A DNA stretch of 64,000 nt from an uncultured Woeseia sp. (GCA_913031125.1 CAJWFK010000010.1:1-64000), one strand, 5' to 3'; positions 39,422 through 50,128 are shown, numbered from the stretch's first letter. Notes: generated from the letters alone by a model not told the origin. Translations and numbers: made by a program.

Positions 39422-39910
39422 TTAATCATCATCACGTTCAACTGCGATACCAAGCACTTCAAATCTCGCACCAAACAGTAAGGGACCAGACCCTACGAAA
39501 GCTCGTGCTGGAAATTCTTTACTGAAATAAGTTCGATATACACCATTGAAAGCTCCGTAGTGAGAGACGTCAGAGCAAAATACCTGAATAGAAACCAGAT
39601 CATCCATCGTCATACCAGCCGCTTCCAGCGTACGCTTAATCGAATCTAGGACAGCACGTGCTTCATCAGCCGGGTCTTCAGGCACCTCTCCATCGATCAA
39701 ACCAAGGGCCCCGGAAATATACAGCGTGCCATCCACCATTACCGCACCACTAAATGGAGGACCATCACCACCTGGCGTACCGGCATTGATATAGCTGCGC
39801 TCACTTTCTCCGCCCTCATCCATTTCAACTTGTACTTCAGTACAACCTATGGCTAACCCTAAACTCGAAAACATACTAATAATTAAATATATTCTGTTGT
39901 TTTTAAACAT
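39422..39910 (-). CDS. RidA/YjgF-family protein with lipoprotein signal
   Basis: 162 residues from ATG 39910 (GAGGA 7 nt before it). The N-terminus is a lipoprotein signal ending in the lipobox LAIGC, then an acidic linker EVQVEMDEGGESERS. The rest is a RidA domain with the conserved substrate Arg in FPARAFVGSG and Glu in FEVLGIAV. Cytoplasmic RidA hydrolyses reactive enamine/imine intermediates; an envelope-anchored form implies a different substrate or role. Convergent with the serine hydrolase. Confidence 0.8.
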   Translation of the reverse strand: MFKNNRIYLIISMFSSLGLAIGCTEVQVEMDEGGESERSYINAGTPGGDGPPFSGAVMVDGTLYISGALGLIDGEVPEDPADEARAVLDSIKRTLEAAGMTMDDLVSIQVFCSDVSHYGAFNGVYRTYFSKEFPARAFVGSGPLLFGARFEVLGIAVERDDD

Positions 39911-39936
39911 TATTTTTTCCTCTTTCATCCTATTAT

Positions 39937-40806
39937 TTAGCTGACTGAATCCGCAAGATAGCCTCGGAAACTCTCTCCAATATCTCCATCAACCAAACCA
40001 CTAGCTACCATCGCTTTTAGATAACCAAGCTTACTCCCACAGTCATAACGGATACCAGAAAAAGAATAGGCATAAACATCTCTATCCTGCAGGAGCATTG
40101 CAATTGCATCCGTAAGCTGAATCTCACCTCCTGCCCCCTGCCCTATACTTTCGAGGTTATCCCATATGTCAGGCATTAATAAATATCGGCCGACCACAGC
40201 AAGATCAGAGGGGGCGTCTTGCGGTGCTGGCTTCTCAATGATCTCCGTCATCCGCTGGCCATCGTCGCTATCCTTTACTGCCACAATGCCATAACTGCTT
40301 GTATCTTCGCGTTCTACTTGTTCGACAGCCACAACACTTTGTCCATGACGCGCATGTTCTTCAGCCATCTGGCTCAAACATGGGGTTTCAGCGAGAATCA
40401 AATCATCAGCCAAATGGACAAAAAACGGCTCATTACCGATCACCGAACGCGCACATAAAACCGCATGTCCTAGACCAAGTGGCGCCCCTTGGTCTATGTA
40501 AACGCAACTTACATCCTCTGGAACGATATTTTTTACTGACTGAAGCAACGCTTTTTTGCCTGTATTGCTAAGGACCTCTTCAAGTTCTGCATCCTGCTCG
40601 AAGTGATCCCTGATCGCAGCTTTTGTAGCACTAACTATAAAAACGAGCTTTGTTACACCCGCCGCTAGTGCCTCTTCAACAGCAAACTGGATGAGCGGCT
40701 TATCAACAATTGGTAACATTTCCTTTGGAATAGCTTTGGTCGCCGGTAGAAATCGCGTCCCCCTGCCGGCAACAGGGAATACGGCAGCTCGAACTGGTGT
40801 TACCAC
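39937..40806 (-). CDS. galU: UTP-glucose-1-phosphate uridylyltransferase
   Basis: 289 residues from GTG 40806, with GGAG 7 nt before it; an ATG at 40845 is possible but lacks such a site. Nucleotide-binding start AAVFPVAGRGTRFLPATKAIPKEMLPI, sugar-binding PLIQFAVEEALAAGV, VHLADDLI and the C-terminal EIQLTDAIAML are all GalU. Makes UDP-glucose for surface polysaccharides. Downstream of lapB in the same direction. Confidence 0.93.
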   Translation of the reverse strand: MVTPVRAAVFPVAGRGTRFLPATKAIPKEMLPIVDKPLIQFAVEEALAAGVTKLVFIVSATKAAIRDHFEQDAELEEVLSNTGKKALLQSVKNIVPEDVSCVYIDQGAPLGLGHAVLCARSVIGNEPFFVHLADDLILAETPCLSQMAEEHARHGQSVVAVEQVEREDTSSYGIVAVKDSDDGQRMTEIIEKPAPQDAPSDLAVVGRYLLMPDIWDNLESIGQGAGGEIQLTDAIAMLLQDRDVYAYSFSGIRYDCGSKLGYLKAMVASGLVDGDIGESFRGYLADSVS

Positions 40807-40914
40807 AACATGACTCCATGACTCACAACAACGCGCATAATACAAAAAATCAATAACAGAATGACATACAAAATCGTAACCGGATCTAAATTTCTGACTT
40901 TGTCAAAATAACAA

Positions 40915-42123
40915 TTACATACCGGCGCTGCCACTCCTGTGCAGCAGGGAGTCAAAACTGACCGTAGTAAAAGGCCTTTGAGTCTCCCAGTCGCGGCAGC
41001 TTGGACATTGCCAAAGTAATTGTTGGCTTGAGAAACCACACTCCTTACATTGATAACGAGGGATAGTCGTTGCTAGTTTGCTCAGCGCTTTTCGTACCTT
41101 CTGTAATACTTTTTTGTGATTCTCACCATTTTTACGATCGGTAGATTGCAAATCTATGAACTCAGTTAACGTGGGTTCATTTAGCAAATATTCTTTGACA
41201 CACTGATCAATAATGTCGATCCCTCCTAAATTATTGACAATCCCCGTATAGGCTACATCAATTTTCATTTCAGGATTCTTATCCAGATATTCCCTTAGTT
41301 CCTTGTCGAAAAGATCCAAAGAGTCATCACGCGTGTATACCTCAACCATCGCCGGCAGCGCTTCCGTAATCAAGTAGGAATTATCATCCACAATACGATG
41401 GTACAGCCGTAAAGCAATTTCACTATCGTTGGTATGCCTAGCAATCTTCGCTCGGGTCAGAAGACCTCGTTGAGTCCTCGGACGACCACTCTGCGCTTTT
41501 TTCACAAACGCACGCGCCTCTCCATAGTCACCCTGAGCCAAGGCCTGCTCCGCAAGCTCACAATAGTAATGAGCTATTTGTAATCCCAACGACTGCCCAC
41601 CTAATAATTCCAATTTTTCAGCTGCCATGATCGCTGAACTCCACTCCCTTTCCTGCTCATAAATTCTACAAAGTTGCTCAAGCGCTTCCACCTGGTGCCG
41701 CGAACCCTGCGACAAGCGCTCAAATAAGTTCTCCGCTCGATCCAGCAACCCAGCCTTAAAAAAGTCCTTAGCTAGTGAATAGAGTGCCTGATCGCGCTGC
41801 TCTGCGGCCAGATCAGGTCTGGCAATAATGTTCTGGTGAATGCGGATTGCTCTATCAACCTCACCTCTTCGGCGAAATAAACTACCAAGAGCAAAATGTG
41901 TTTCAATGGTTTTGTCGTCTACCCGTACCATTTTCAAAAAATGCTCGAGGGCCTGATCCGTTTGCTCATTGAGGAGAAAGTTCAACCCTTTTAGATAATC
42001 AACGTTCAACGGCTCAAGCGGCTGTTCCAACTCGTCGCGTTCTCCGAACCGCCCTAGTGCCCAGCCAACCGCTGCAAGGAGCAGGAACAACCCAGCAAGT
42101 AGAAATGTTGATTCAGTCGGCAT
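40915..42123 (-). CDS. lapB: Lipopolysaccharide assembly protein B
   Basis: 402 residues: one N-terminal membrane anchor (TFLLAGLFLLLAAVGWALG), TPR repeats from about 60 to 330 (LEHFLKMVRVDDKTIETHFALGSLFRRRGEVDRAIR cut here), and a rubredoxin-like end with two Cys pairs, CKECGF and CPSC. LapB controls LpxC levels with FtsH in enterobacteria. It overlaps lapA by 11 nt. Confidence 0.92.
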   Translation of the reverse strand: MPTESTFLLAGLFLLLAAVGWALGRFGERDELEQPLEPLNVDYLKGLNFLLNEQTDQALEHFLKMVRVDDKTIETHFALGSLFRRRGEVDRAIRIHQNIIARPDLAAEQRDQALYSLAKDFFKAGLLDRAENLFERLSQGSRHQVEALEQLCRIYEQEREWSSAIMAAEKLELLGGQSLGLQIAHYYCELAEQALAQGDYGEARAFVKKAQSGRPRTQRGLLTRAKIARHTNDSEIALRLYHRIVDDNSYLITEALPAMVEVYTRDDSLDLFDKELREYLDKNPEMKIDVAYTGIVNNLGGIDIIDQCVKEYLLNEPTLTEFIDLQSTDRKNGENHKKVLQKVRKALSKLATTIPRYQCKECGFSSQQLLWQCPSCRDWETQRPFTTVSFDSLLHRSGSAGM

Positions 42124-42409
42124 CTGTTAGGGGCAAACTTCTCAAATTAGCGAGTTCGGATTCAGTGTAACTAAGTTTACGTCGTAACTGACGACGCTCG
42201 TGAATTAGTCTCAGAATAAAAACAGTTGTGCACAGCAGTCCAAATACCCAACCACTAACAAATGTTACAGAGAACGCTAATGGAATTGATGGACTGACCT
42301 CCATAAAGAAAAGATCAATAATCACAAATCCGGGATTAGTACTCGTAAAAACGAGCATTAATGTAAAAATGACTAATAGCAGCAAAACAACGCCAATCTT
42401 CTTTAGCAT
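42113..42409 (-). CDS. lapA: LapA-domain membrane protein
   Basis: 98 residues with two membrane segments (IGVVLLLLVIFTLMLVFTS and LAFSVTFVSGWVFGLLCTTVFIL) and a helical C-terminus (RQLRRKLSYTESELANL). Partner of LapB by position and family. Confidence 0.85.
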   Translation of the reverse strand: MLKKIGVVLLLLVIFTLMLVFTSTNPGFVIIDLFFMEVSPSIPLAFSVTFVSGWVFGLLCTTVFILRLIHERRQLRRKLSYTESELANLRSLPLTDAD

Positions 42410-42501
42410 AGATCTACTCCTTAAATTTCAGGTACACCGTGGCAGTACTGACGGTCGAGACCAACAGTGTATTGATTTAAGCCGATTATGATAAGTAGAA
42501 T

Positions 42502-42804
42502 TTAACTCTGAATTGGCAGGTGCCGGCTGGAATTAACTCGTTCGCGAAGGTCTTTACCCGGTTTAAAATGCGGAACATATTTTCCCGAAAGCGCTACTGC
42601 CTCACCAGTTTTGGGATTACGTCCGATACGGGGTGGCCTGAAATGGAGTGAGAAACTGCCAAAACCACGAATCTCTATACGCTGTCCTTTTGATAGAGAT
42701 TCACTCATGAGGTCAAGCAAATATTTTACGGCGAGTTCAACATCTTTTGTTGGTAATTGTTTTTGCTTTCCAGCAATCATTTCTATGAGTTCTGATTTGG
42801 TCAT
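42502..42804 (-). CDS. ihfB: Integration host factor beta subunit
   Basis: 100 residues, HU/IHF fold: [66 protein letters not shown]. The [10 protein letters not shown] arm with the intercalating Pro is present. Besides gene regulation, IHF often bends attP DNA for tyrosine integrases and could serve the adjacent prophage. Lies directly downstream of rpsA. Confidence 0.96.
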   Translation of the reverse strand: MTKSELIEMIAGKQKQLPTKDVELAVKYLLDLMSESLSKGQRIEIRGFGSFSLHFRPPRIGRNPKTGEAVALSGKYVPHFKPGKDLRERVNSSRHLPIQS

Positions 42805-42894
42805 AATACCTTTCGCTTATTCTTTTTACACTGGTATCTAAGGTACCGTTTATTAAGGAATTATAGCCCGTATAACAATGTTCGGGCTAGCCTT

Positions 42895-44577
42895 TTAGCT
42901 ATCCTTTCCTGTGATTTTTGCTTTTAATAACTCACCAAGGGTCGTGCCACTGGAACTGGAAGCTGTTTCTGATTTGTACTCCGAGAGTGTTTCCGCTTCT
43001 TCGTGAACTTCCTTCGCTTTAACTGACAAAGCAACCGTTCTATTCTTTCGGTCTACGTTAGTCAGTTTAGCCTCTACTTCGTCACCTACTTTTAATGCGG
43101 TGCGCGCGTCTTCAACACGCTCTTGAGATAACTCTGATGCACGAAGCATTCCATGAACACCATTTCCTAAATCTACAACCGCACTACGAGCGTCAACCTC
43201 ACTGACGACACCCTTAACGATTGAGTTTTTCGGATGCTCTGAAATCCAAGCAGAGAATGGATCGCCATCTAACTGTTTAATACTAAGTGAGATACGCTCC
43301 CTTTCCGCATCAATGGCCAAAACAACAGCTTCTATTTCCTGGCCTTTCTTATAGTTTCTGACTGCTTCTTCCCCTGCCACTTCCCAAGATATATCTGATA
43401 AGTGAACAAGACCGTCAATTCCGCCATCCAATCCAATAAAGATACCGAAATCGGTGATTGATTTAATCTGTCCTTTGACCTTATCTCCACGATTGGCAAT
43501 TGACGAGAAGTCAGCCCATGGATTAGCTTTACAGTGTTTAATGCCCAGTGAAATACGGCGACGCTCTTCATCAATTTCGATCACCATCACTTCAACATCC
43601 TCACCGATCGAGACGACTTTTGCAGGATTTACATTTTTATTCGTCCAGTCCATTTCTGATACATGAACCAGGCCTTCAACCCCCTCCTCAACCTCAACGA
43701 AACAACCATAATCAGCAATATTAGTGACTTTTCCAAAAATACGTGTATTTGGAGGATAGCGCCTAGCTAAATCGTGCCAAGGATCCTCGCCGAGTTGTTT
43801 GATACCGAGGGACACTCGCTGCCGTTCACGATCAAACTTTAGCACCCTCACATCTATCTCATCACCAACATTCACAATTTCTGATGGATGCTTCACTCGC
43901 TTCCACGCCATATCAGTAATGTGTAAAAGCCCATCGATTCCTCCAAGATCCACGAACGCTCCGTAGTCTGTAAGGTTCTTCACTGTACCTTTAGCATTGT
44001 TGCCTTCCTGCAAGCTCGCCAGTAACTCCTCTCGCTCGGCACTGAACTCTTGCTCCACAACCGCGCGCCTCGAAACGACGACGTTGTTCCGACGCTGATC
44101 AAGTTTAATAACCTTAAACTCGACAGTTTTTCCTTCGAGATAGCCTGGATCTCGAACTGGTCTTACGTCTACCAATGAACCTGGTAGAAATGCACGAACA
44201 TGATCAATTTCGACCGTAAACCCGCCTTTAACTCGCCCTGTGATGAGACCCGTAACAATCTCGCCTTTTTCGTGAGCCTTTTCAAGTTCAACCCAGGTAC
44301 GAGCCCGGACTGCCTTTTCACGAGACAGTTTCGTTTCTCCAAAGCCATCTTCGACAGCATCCAACGCTACCTCGAACTCATCTCCAATTGCGATACCGGA
44401 TTCGCCTTTGTCCTTTTGAAACTGCTCGATCGGAATTACTGCCTCAGATTTGAGGCCAGCACTGATGATTACAACATCATCATTTAAACCTACTACTGTG
44501 CCCTTAAGAATGGCACCGGGTTTGATATTTTGGCTAGCGAAACTTTCTTCAAATAACTCTGAAAAATTTTCTGACAT
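42895..44577 (-). CDS. rpsA: 30S ribosomal protein S1
   Basis: 560 residues (E. coli 557) with six S1 OB-fold repeats, each marked by GxV..I.DYG.FV..G or related motifs ([41 protein letters not shown]). Binds mRNA leaders for initiation. Upstream 114 bp before cmk contain no clear terminator, so cotranscription with cmk and aroA is possible. Confidence 0.97.
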   Translation of the reverse strand: MSENFSELFEESFASQNIKPGAILKGTVVGLNDDVVIISAGLKSEAVIPIEQFQKDKGESGIAIGDEFEVALDAVEDGFGETKLSREKAVRARTWVELEKAHEKGEIVTGLITGRVKGGFTVEIDHVRAFLPGSLVDVRPVRDPGYLEGKTVEFKVIKLDQRRNNVVVSRRAVVEQEFSAEREELLASLQEGNNAKGTVKNLTDYGAFVDLGGIDGLLHITDMAWKRVKHPSEIVNVGDEIDVRVLKFDRERQRVSLGIKQLGEDPWHDLARRYPPNTRIFGKVTNIADYGCFVEVEEGVEGLVHVSEMDWTNKNVNPAKVVSIGEDVEVMVIEIDEERRRISLGIKHCKANPWADFSSIANRGDKVKGQIKSITDFGIFIGLDGGIDGLVHLSDISWEVAGEEAVRNYKKGQEIEAVVLAIDAERERISLSIKQLDGDPFSAWISEHPKNSIVKGVVSEVDARSAVVDLGNGVHGMLRASELSQERVEDARTALKVGDEVEAKLTNVDRKNRTVALSVKAKEVHEEAETLSEYKSETASSSSGTTLGELLKAKITGKDS

Positions 44578-44691
44578 TAGATTAAACCGAGAGGATCACG
44601 ACAACCCTCGCCCATACGTCCGCGCTATCCGTGCAACAGACGGTTGTTAACAAACAAAATCGGACTCCTTGTCCGACTCACTATTAAAACC

Positions 44692-45390
44692 TTATGCAGG
44701 TCTTTGCTCTTTAACCCAGCCTAATATCATCTGGGTTACTTCCTCGATTGTCAGATTACTCGAATCTACAATTCTAGCATCCGACGCCCGCTTCAGTGGA
44801 GCTGCTTTTCGTTCAGAATCTCGCTTATCACGACTCTGAATGTCCCGCAAAAGGGCGGCAAGGCTAACATCAATACCCTTGTCATTCAACTGCTTAAGAC
44901 GCCTTTTGGCGCGCTCATCAACACTAGCCGTTAGATATACTTTTAGTATTGCATCTGGAAAAACTGTCGTGCCCATATCTCGTCCATCTGCGACCAAACC
45001 TGGAGTTTTTCGAAAACTTTTTTGAAGCTCCAACAACCCCTTCCGCACAGCCGGCAGCGCAGCAACGTTTGAGGCTAGGCGACCGCATTCCTCAGTCCTA
45101 ATTTCCTTACTAATTTCCTTTCCTGAAAGCCAAATCTGTTCCTGACAAATATCGTTATGAGAAAACTTGACATCAATATCAACCGCAATCTGAGCAATAT
45201 TTAGTTCATTTCCACTATCAACGATTAAGCCAGCTTGGGTCGTTTGAAAGGCGACAAGCCTGTACAACGCACCACTATCCAACAGATGATAACCAAGCTC
45301 ATGTGAGATATTGCGCGCAATTGTTCCTTTGCCAGAACCACTCGGACCATCAATGGCTATGACGGGTATTTTTTCCTTGGCCTGCACCAT
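44692..45390 (-). CDS. cmk: Cytidylate kinase
   Basis: 232 residues from ATG 45390, one base after the aroA stop (a start at 45474 would run through aroA). P-loop IDGPSGSGKGT at the N-terminus, VADGRDMGTTVFPDA in the middle and RRLKQLNDKG in the lid. Phosphorylates CMP/dCMP. Classical cmk-rpsA neighbour. Confidence 0.95.
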   Translation of the reverse strand: MVQAKEKIPVIAIDGPSGSGKGTIARNISHELGYHLLDSGALYRLVAFQTTQAGLIVDSGNELNIAQIAVDIDVKFSHNDICQEQIWLSGKEISKEIRTEECGRLASNVAALPAVRKGLLELQKSFRKTPGLVADGRDMGTTVFPDAILKVYLTASVDERAKRRLKQLNDKGIDVSLAALLRDIQSRDKRDSERKAAPLKRASDARIVDSSNLTIEEVTQMILGWVKEQRPA

Positions 45391-45391
45391 C

Positions 45392-46699
45392 TTAGGCGGA
45401 ATGATCAGTAACCGACATTGAAATACCCATTGACTTAAATGAGTCAACAAACCCTGGAAACGAGGTATCGACATTTCTAGTATCTGTTACAGTCACCGGC
45501 CCGGCAGCAATTGTTCCAGCAACGGCGAATGCCATCGCAACCCGATGATCACTATAACTATGAATAGTGCCGCTACCAATTTTGGCGCCGTGCACAGTAG
45601 CACCGTCCTCACTCTCATCGACAGGTACATTTAAAGCTCTCAAACCTTCGGCCATTGCGGTAATACGATCGCTTTCCTTCACCCGTAATTCCTCTAACCC
45701 TGAAAACCTTGTAACCCCCTCGGCGCATGCAGCAGCGATAAACAACGCTGGAAACTCATCAATGGCAAGCGATACGTGTTTCGAATCAACATCAATACCC
45801 CGAAGCTTTGCAGACCGGATCGTAATATCTGCCACTGGCTCTTCGCCGTACAAACGCCTATTTTCCAAACTAATATCGGCACCCATTTCCTTAAGAACAC
45901 TTATAATTCCTGTGCGAGTGGGATTCACTCCCACCCCTGTAATGGTTATTTTCGCCTTACCTGCGATCGTCGCAGCAACAATCAGGAACGACGCTGAAGA
46001 TAAATCAGCCGGTATCCGTATCGTTAAAGCTGACAAAGATTGACCCGCACGCATTCTAATCTGGCCTTCATCCTGCTCCACATTAACGCCCATGATGCGA
46101 AGCATCCGCTCGGTATGATCTCTTGTGACACTCGGCTCTTCAATTACCACTTCACCCGTACCGTAAAGTCCCGCTAAAAGGATCGCTGATTTCACTTGGG
46201 CACTTGCTACTGGTAACCGGTAATAAATTCCAGAGAGCTTATGTCCGCCGGAAATTTGCAGTGGTGCAGTACCACCGTAAGCTGCAATTTCGGCCCCCAT
46301 GAGATTCAGTGGCTTTATCACTCGAGCCATTGGTCGTTGACCAAGGGAATCATCACCAACTAATCGAACTGAAAATTCTTGACCAGACAATAATCCAGAA
46401 AACAAACGCATACTCGTACCAGAATTACCCAAATCTAGGTGATTATTTGGAGCAGTCAGTCCACGTAAACCAACACCGTATACAGTAGCTTCCGAACTGC
46501 TGGTCCGATTAATTCTGACGCCCATATCCATAAGTGCTTTTAGGGTTGCAATACAATCATCACCCACAAGCAAACCTTTAATCTCTGTTCGGCCATCAGC
46601 AATCGCTGCAAGCATTAGTGCCCGATGCGAAATCGATTTATCACCGGGCACAGTAAGTACGCCACTGTCAATTGCAGACGGCTGGATAACAAAATTCAT
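45392..46699 (-). CDS. aroA: 3-phosphoshikimate 1-carboxyvinyltransferase
   Basis: 435 residues. PGDKSISHRALMLAAIADG and LGNSGTSMRL are the substrate-binding signatures of EPSP synthase; LRVKESDRI and SYSDHRVAMAFAVAG mark the C-terminal domain. It is a separate gene here, whereas in pseudomonads it is fused to tyrA. Between pheA and cmk. Confidence 0.96.
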   Translation of the reverse strand: MNFVIQPSAIDSGVLTVPGDKSISHRALMLAAIADGRTEIKGLLVGDDCIATLKALMDMGVRINRTSSSEATVYGVGLRGLTAPNNHLDLGNSGTSMRLFSGLLSGQEFSVRLVGDDSLGQRPMARVIKPLNLMGAEIAAYGGTAPLQISGGHKLSGIYYRLPVASAQVKSAILLAGLYGTGEVVIEEPSVTRDHTERMLRIMGVNVEQDEGQIRMRAGQSLSALTIRIPADLSSASFLIVAATIAGKAKITITGVGVNPTRTGIISVLKEMGADISLENRRLYGEEPVADITIRSAKLRGIDVDSKHVSLAIDEFPALFIAAACAEGVTRFSGLEELRVKESDRITAMAEGLRALNVPVDESEDGATVHGAKIGSGTIHSYSDHRVAMAFAVAGTIAAGPVTVTDTRNVDTSFPGFVDSFKSMGISMSVTDHSA

Positions 46700-46705
46700 A
46701 AACAG

Positions 46706-47821
46706 CTACCTTACGGCTTTGGGATATGCGCCAACAATACGGAACAGTGAGCTATTTTTTTCAAGCTCTCGCAATGCCTCTTTTAAAGGCGATTCTTCGG
46801 CATGGCCATCAACATCGATGAAGAAAACATAATCCCAGTTTTTTTTGCGGGATGGCCGAGATTCTATACTCGACATACTGACACCATGAGTAGCGAATGG
46901 CTGTAATAATGCGTGCAGAACACCAGCGCTTCCTCCGGTATCTGAGGTGGAAACCAGTATCGTCGTTTTATCTTCACCACTTGGTGCCAGAACGTCACGA
47001 CCCACAACTAGAAAACGCGTTGAGTTGTCTGCCTGGTCTTCTATGTTACTCACGATAATCTTCAGGTTATAAACTTCAGCGGCGGCCTCACCGCCAATTG
47101 CAGCAGTATCTTTTTCATCCCGCGCGCGGCGAGCACCCGCCGCATTACTCGATGCACTGACTAATTCTGCATGCGACATAAATTCTCTGAGCCATCCACG
47201 ACATTGCGCGAGCGATTGTTCATGAGCACAAACGCGCTCAACTTTGTCGAGGCCATCCATAACACCCAGCAAGTGCTGCTCAATGCGAATCTCTATTTCC
47301 CCACAAACCTTTAACGGAGAAGTGATAAACATATCGAGAGTATGGTTAACTGTTCCTTCAGTGGAATTTTCAATTGGTACCACACCAAAATCAGCGGCAC
47401 CGCTTTCCACTTCTTGGAAAACCTCATCAATAGTAGAGAATGGGAGACCCCGCACTGAATGACCGAAATGCTTGTGGACCGCAGTTTGTGTAAATGTTCC
47501 TTCCGGTCCCAAAAATCCGACTTTAAGAGGCTCCTGTTGAGCAAGACAGGCCGACATAATCTCGCGAAAAAGACGCAGCATTTCCTCATCACGGAGCGGG
47601 CCCTTGTTACGTTCCAAAATTCGACGCAGGACCTCAGCCTCCCTCTCGGGACGATAATAATCAACAGCCGCGGACAACTCACCCTTCGAAACACCAACCT
47701 GCTGAGCATAGCGGGCGCGCTCATTTATAAGTGATTGAATTTGCCGATCAACCTCGTCGATACGGTCTCGTATGGATGCCAAATCCGTACTTGATCCGCT
47801 ATTTTTCTTTGCCTTGGTCAA
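46706..47821 (-). CDS. pheA: Chorismate mutase / prephenate dehydratase (P-protein)
   Basis: 371 residues from TTG 47821 (no in-frame ATG upstream; GGTGGG 8 nt before it). Three parts: an AroQ-type chorismate mutase (residues about 10-95, DEVDRQIQSLINERARYAQQVG), prephenate dehydratase (KVGFLGPEGTFTQTAVHKHFG...PIENSTEGTVNHTLD) and an ACT domain (TTILVSTSDTGGSAGVLHALLQPFATHGVSMSSIESRPSR cut here) for Phe feedback. Follows serA by 35 bp. Confidence 0.95.
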   Translation of the reverse strand: MTKAKKNSGSSTDLASIRDRIDEVDRQIQSLINERARYAQQVGVSKGELSAAVDYYRPEREAEVLRRILERNKGPLRDEEMLRLFREIMSACLAQQEPLKVGFLGPEGTFTQTAVHKHFGHSVRGLPFSTIDEVFQEVESGAADFGVVPIENSTEGTVNHTLDMFITSPLKVCGEIEIRIEQHLLGVMDGLDKVERVCAHEQSLAQCRGWLREFMSHAELVSASSNAAGARRARDEKDTAAIGGEAAAEVYNLKIIVSNIEDQADNSTRFLVVGRDVLAPSGEDKTTILVSTSDTGGSAGVLHALLQPFATHGVSMSSIESRPSRKKNWDYVFFIDVDGHAEESPLKEALRELEKNSSLFRIVGAYPKAVR

Positions 47822-47856
47822 ACCTTGTACCCACCATTACAAATAACCTAAGTCGG

Positions 47857-49053
47857 TCAGGATATAGGCTCGCCAAGATTTCGCAATGCTAAAATGCCAT
47901 CAATAGCTTGAATCTCATCAATTATATCGTCAGAAATAGGGCCATCTACGTCAATAATTGTATAAGCTAGATCCCCGTATGATTTATTTAATAAGTCTTC
48001 AATGTTTAAATTAGCTTTCGCTAAGGAAGTTGAAATCTGGCCAACCATATTTGGAACATTGGCATTGGCAATTGCAATCCGATAGGCGCCCAACCGCGGG
48101 ATAAATGCCTCAGGAAAATTGACCGAAAACCTGATATTTCCATTTTCCAAATAATCTTTTATATTTTCAGCAACCATAATTGCGCAGTTCTCTTCGGCTT
48201 CAAAGGTCGATGCACCAAGATGCGGCAACGCGACAATTCGTGGGTGAGAAATGAGTTCAGGGGCTGGAAAGTCTGTAACGTATGCACGCAACCGCCCCGC
48301 ATCAAGCGCATCCAAAATGGCAGCGTTATCCGCAATACCCCCCCGTGCAAAATTAATTATAGCTCCGCCTTTTGGCATCAATGCCAGCCGATCAGCATTA
48401 ATCATCCCTGTTGTTTCTTTAATGAGAGGTACATGTGTGCTAACAAAATTAGACAGCTTAAACAGGAGATCCAGACTTTCTACTTGCTCAACACCGGAGG
48501 ATAACTGCCACGCACGCTTAATCGTTATTCCAGGATCATATCCCACAACATGCATACCCAAGGACAGGGCCACGTTAGCAATTTCCACGCCCACTGCGCC
48601 TAGTCCTACAACACCTAGCGTCTTACCCGGTAATTCGAATCCCAAAAATTGTTTCTTTCCCATCTCAACCGCATTTGCTAGCTCGCCCCCCTTCTCCGTT
48701 AAATCCTTCACGTAGTCACGGGCGTTACATATATTGCGAGCTGCAATCAACATTCCAGCGACGGCAAGTTCCTTTACGGCATTCGCGTTTGCGCCAGGCG
48801 CATTGAAGACTGGTATGCCGCGCTGACTTAGCACCTCCACAGGAATGTTATTAATGCCAGTACCAGCCCTACCGACGGCAACAACAGATTCTGGAATTTC
48901 CATATTGTGCATATCAAATGAACGTACAATTATGGCGTCAGCATCGATAATATCCGGACCGACGTCATAGTGATCGCCCGGAAAACGCTGCAGACCTTCA
49001 GCTGCAATCTCATTTAATGTGCGAACCTTAAATTGGGGCCTATTTTTAGCCAT
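47857..49053 (-). CDS. serA: D-3-phosphoglycerate dehydrogenase
   Basis: 398 residues from ATG 49053, which overlaps the serC stop by 8 nt. NAD-binding GKTLGVVGLGAVGVEIANVALSLGM, catalytic Arg/Glu/His in FARGGI, and LPHLGASTFEAEENC, plus a C-terminal ACT domain (VPNMVGQISTSLAKANLNIEDLLNKS cut here). First step of serine synthesis, coupled with serC. Confidence 0.94.
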   Translation of the reverse strand: MAKNRPQFKVRTLNEIAAEGLQRFPGDHYDVGPDIIDADAIIVRSFDMHNMEIPESVVAVGRAGTGINNIPVEVLSQRGIPVFNAPGANANAVKELAVAGMLIAARNICNARDYVKDLTEKGGELANAVEMGKKQFLGFELPGKTLGVVGLGAVGVEIANVALSLGMHVVGYDPGITIKRAWQLSSGVEQVESLDLLFKLSNFVSTHVPLIKETTGMINADRLALMPKGGAIINFARGGIADNAAILDALDAGRLRAYVTDFPAPELISHPRIVALPHLGASTFEAEENCAIMVAENIKDYLENGNIRFSVNFPEAFIPRLGAYRIAIANANVPNMVGQISTSLAKANLNIEDLLNKSYGDLAYTIIDVDGPISDDIIDEIQAIDGILALRNLGEPIS

Positions 49054-50128
49054 AGGTACGTTCAAACTCCTGCATAAAACTTATCAAAACATCAACCCCA
49101 GATTCAGGCATCGCGTTGTAAATAGACGCCCGCATACCTCCAACCGAACGATGGCCTCTCAAGTTGACCAAACCATTCCGAGCAGCTGCATCAATAAAGT
49201 ACTCGTCCAATGAACAATCATGTAGAACGAACGGCACATTTGTCCAGGACCTACAATTTTCCTCTACCGGATTACTATAAAAGGATGAGCGGTCAATTGC
49301 CTTGTAGAGCTTCTCCGCTTTTCGTCTATTCTTATTCCCCATAACCTCCAATCCACCGAGATCCTTCAAATATTCGAATACCAGTCCTGCCACATATAAG
49401 GAAAAAACAGGTGGTGTATTACTCATCGAATCGGTCTTTTCGTAAACTGAATAATCGAGAAGATTCGGCACTCTGCTGGAACTCTTGCCTATCAAATTTT
49501 TCCTGACAATAATCAACGCCAGTCCGGCTGGCCCGATATTCTTTTGGGCACCCGCATAAATCACGCCAAAACGTCTTATCTCAACTGGGCGCGATAATAT
49601 CGTGCTAGACATATCGCTCACCAAGGGCGTCTCGCCACTATCAGGTATAAAAGGAAACTCAACTCCAGCGATCGTTTCATTTGCGCAGTAATGTAGGTAA
49701 GCGGCCTTCTTATTGCGCTTCCAAGTGGCTTCTTCGGGTACGTATGTAAAATTTCGATCACTTGAATCTGCAACAACATTCACATCGCAATATTTAGCGG
49801 CTTCCGCGATGGCTTTTCTTGACCAAGAACCAGTTAAAGCATAATCCGCCACCTCGCCTTCCTTGGCTAAATTTAATGGCACCATCGAAAACTGCAGTGT
49901 CGCGCCGCCCTGCGCAAATAAAATACTGTAGTCTTCCGGAATCTGAAGTAAATCCCTCAAATCCTGCGCAGTCTTCTCCAAGACCATCATGAATTCATTA
50001 CTACGGTGACTAACCTCCATGATAGACATCCCGGTTTTTTTCCAGTCGGGTATTTCACTACGAATTTGGGCTAAAACAGTATCTGGTAGCGTGGCAGGAC
50101 CAGCACTGAAGTTGTAAACACGTGACAT
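49046..50128 (-). CDS. serC: Phosphoserine aminotransferase
   Basis: 360 residues from ATG 50128. VYNFSAGPATLPDTVLAQ, IMEVSHRS, FAQGGATLQFSMVPLNL, and the PLP lysine in YAGAQKNIGPAGL. Converts phosphohydroxypyruvate to phosphoserine. Placed between gyrA and serA, 67 bp after gyrA. Confidence 0.96.
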   Translation of the reverse strand: MSRVYNFSAGPATLPDTVLAQIRSEIPDWKKTGMSIMEVSHRSNEFMMVLEKTAQDLRDLLQIPEDYSILFAQGGATLQFSMVPLNLAKEGEVADYALTGSWSRKAIAEAAKYCDVNVVADSSDRNFTYVPEEATWKRNKKAAYLHYCANETIAGVEFPFIPDSGETPLVSDMSSTILSRPVEIRRFGVIYAGAQKNIGPAGLALIIVRKNLIGKSSSRVPNLLDYSVYEKTDSMSNTPPVFSLYVAGLVFEYLKDLGGLEVMGNKNRRKAEKLYKAIDRSSFYSNPVEENCRSWTNVPFVLHDCSLDEYFIDAAARNGLVNLRGHRSVGGMRASIYNAMPESGVDVLISFMQEFERTYG

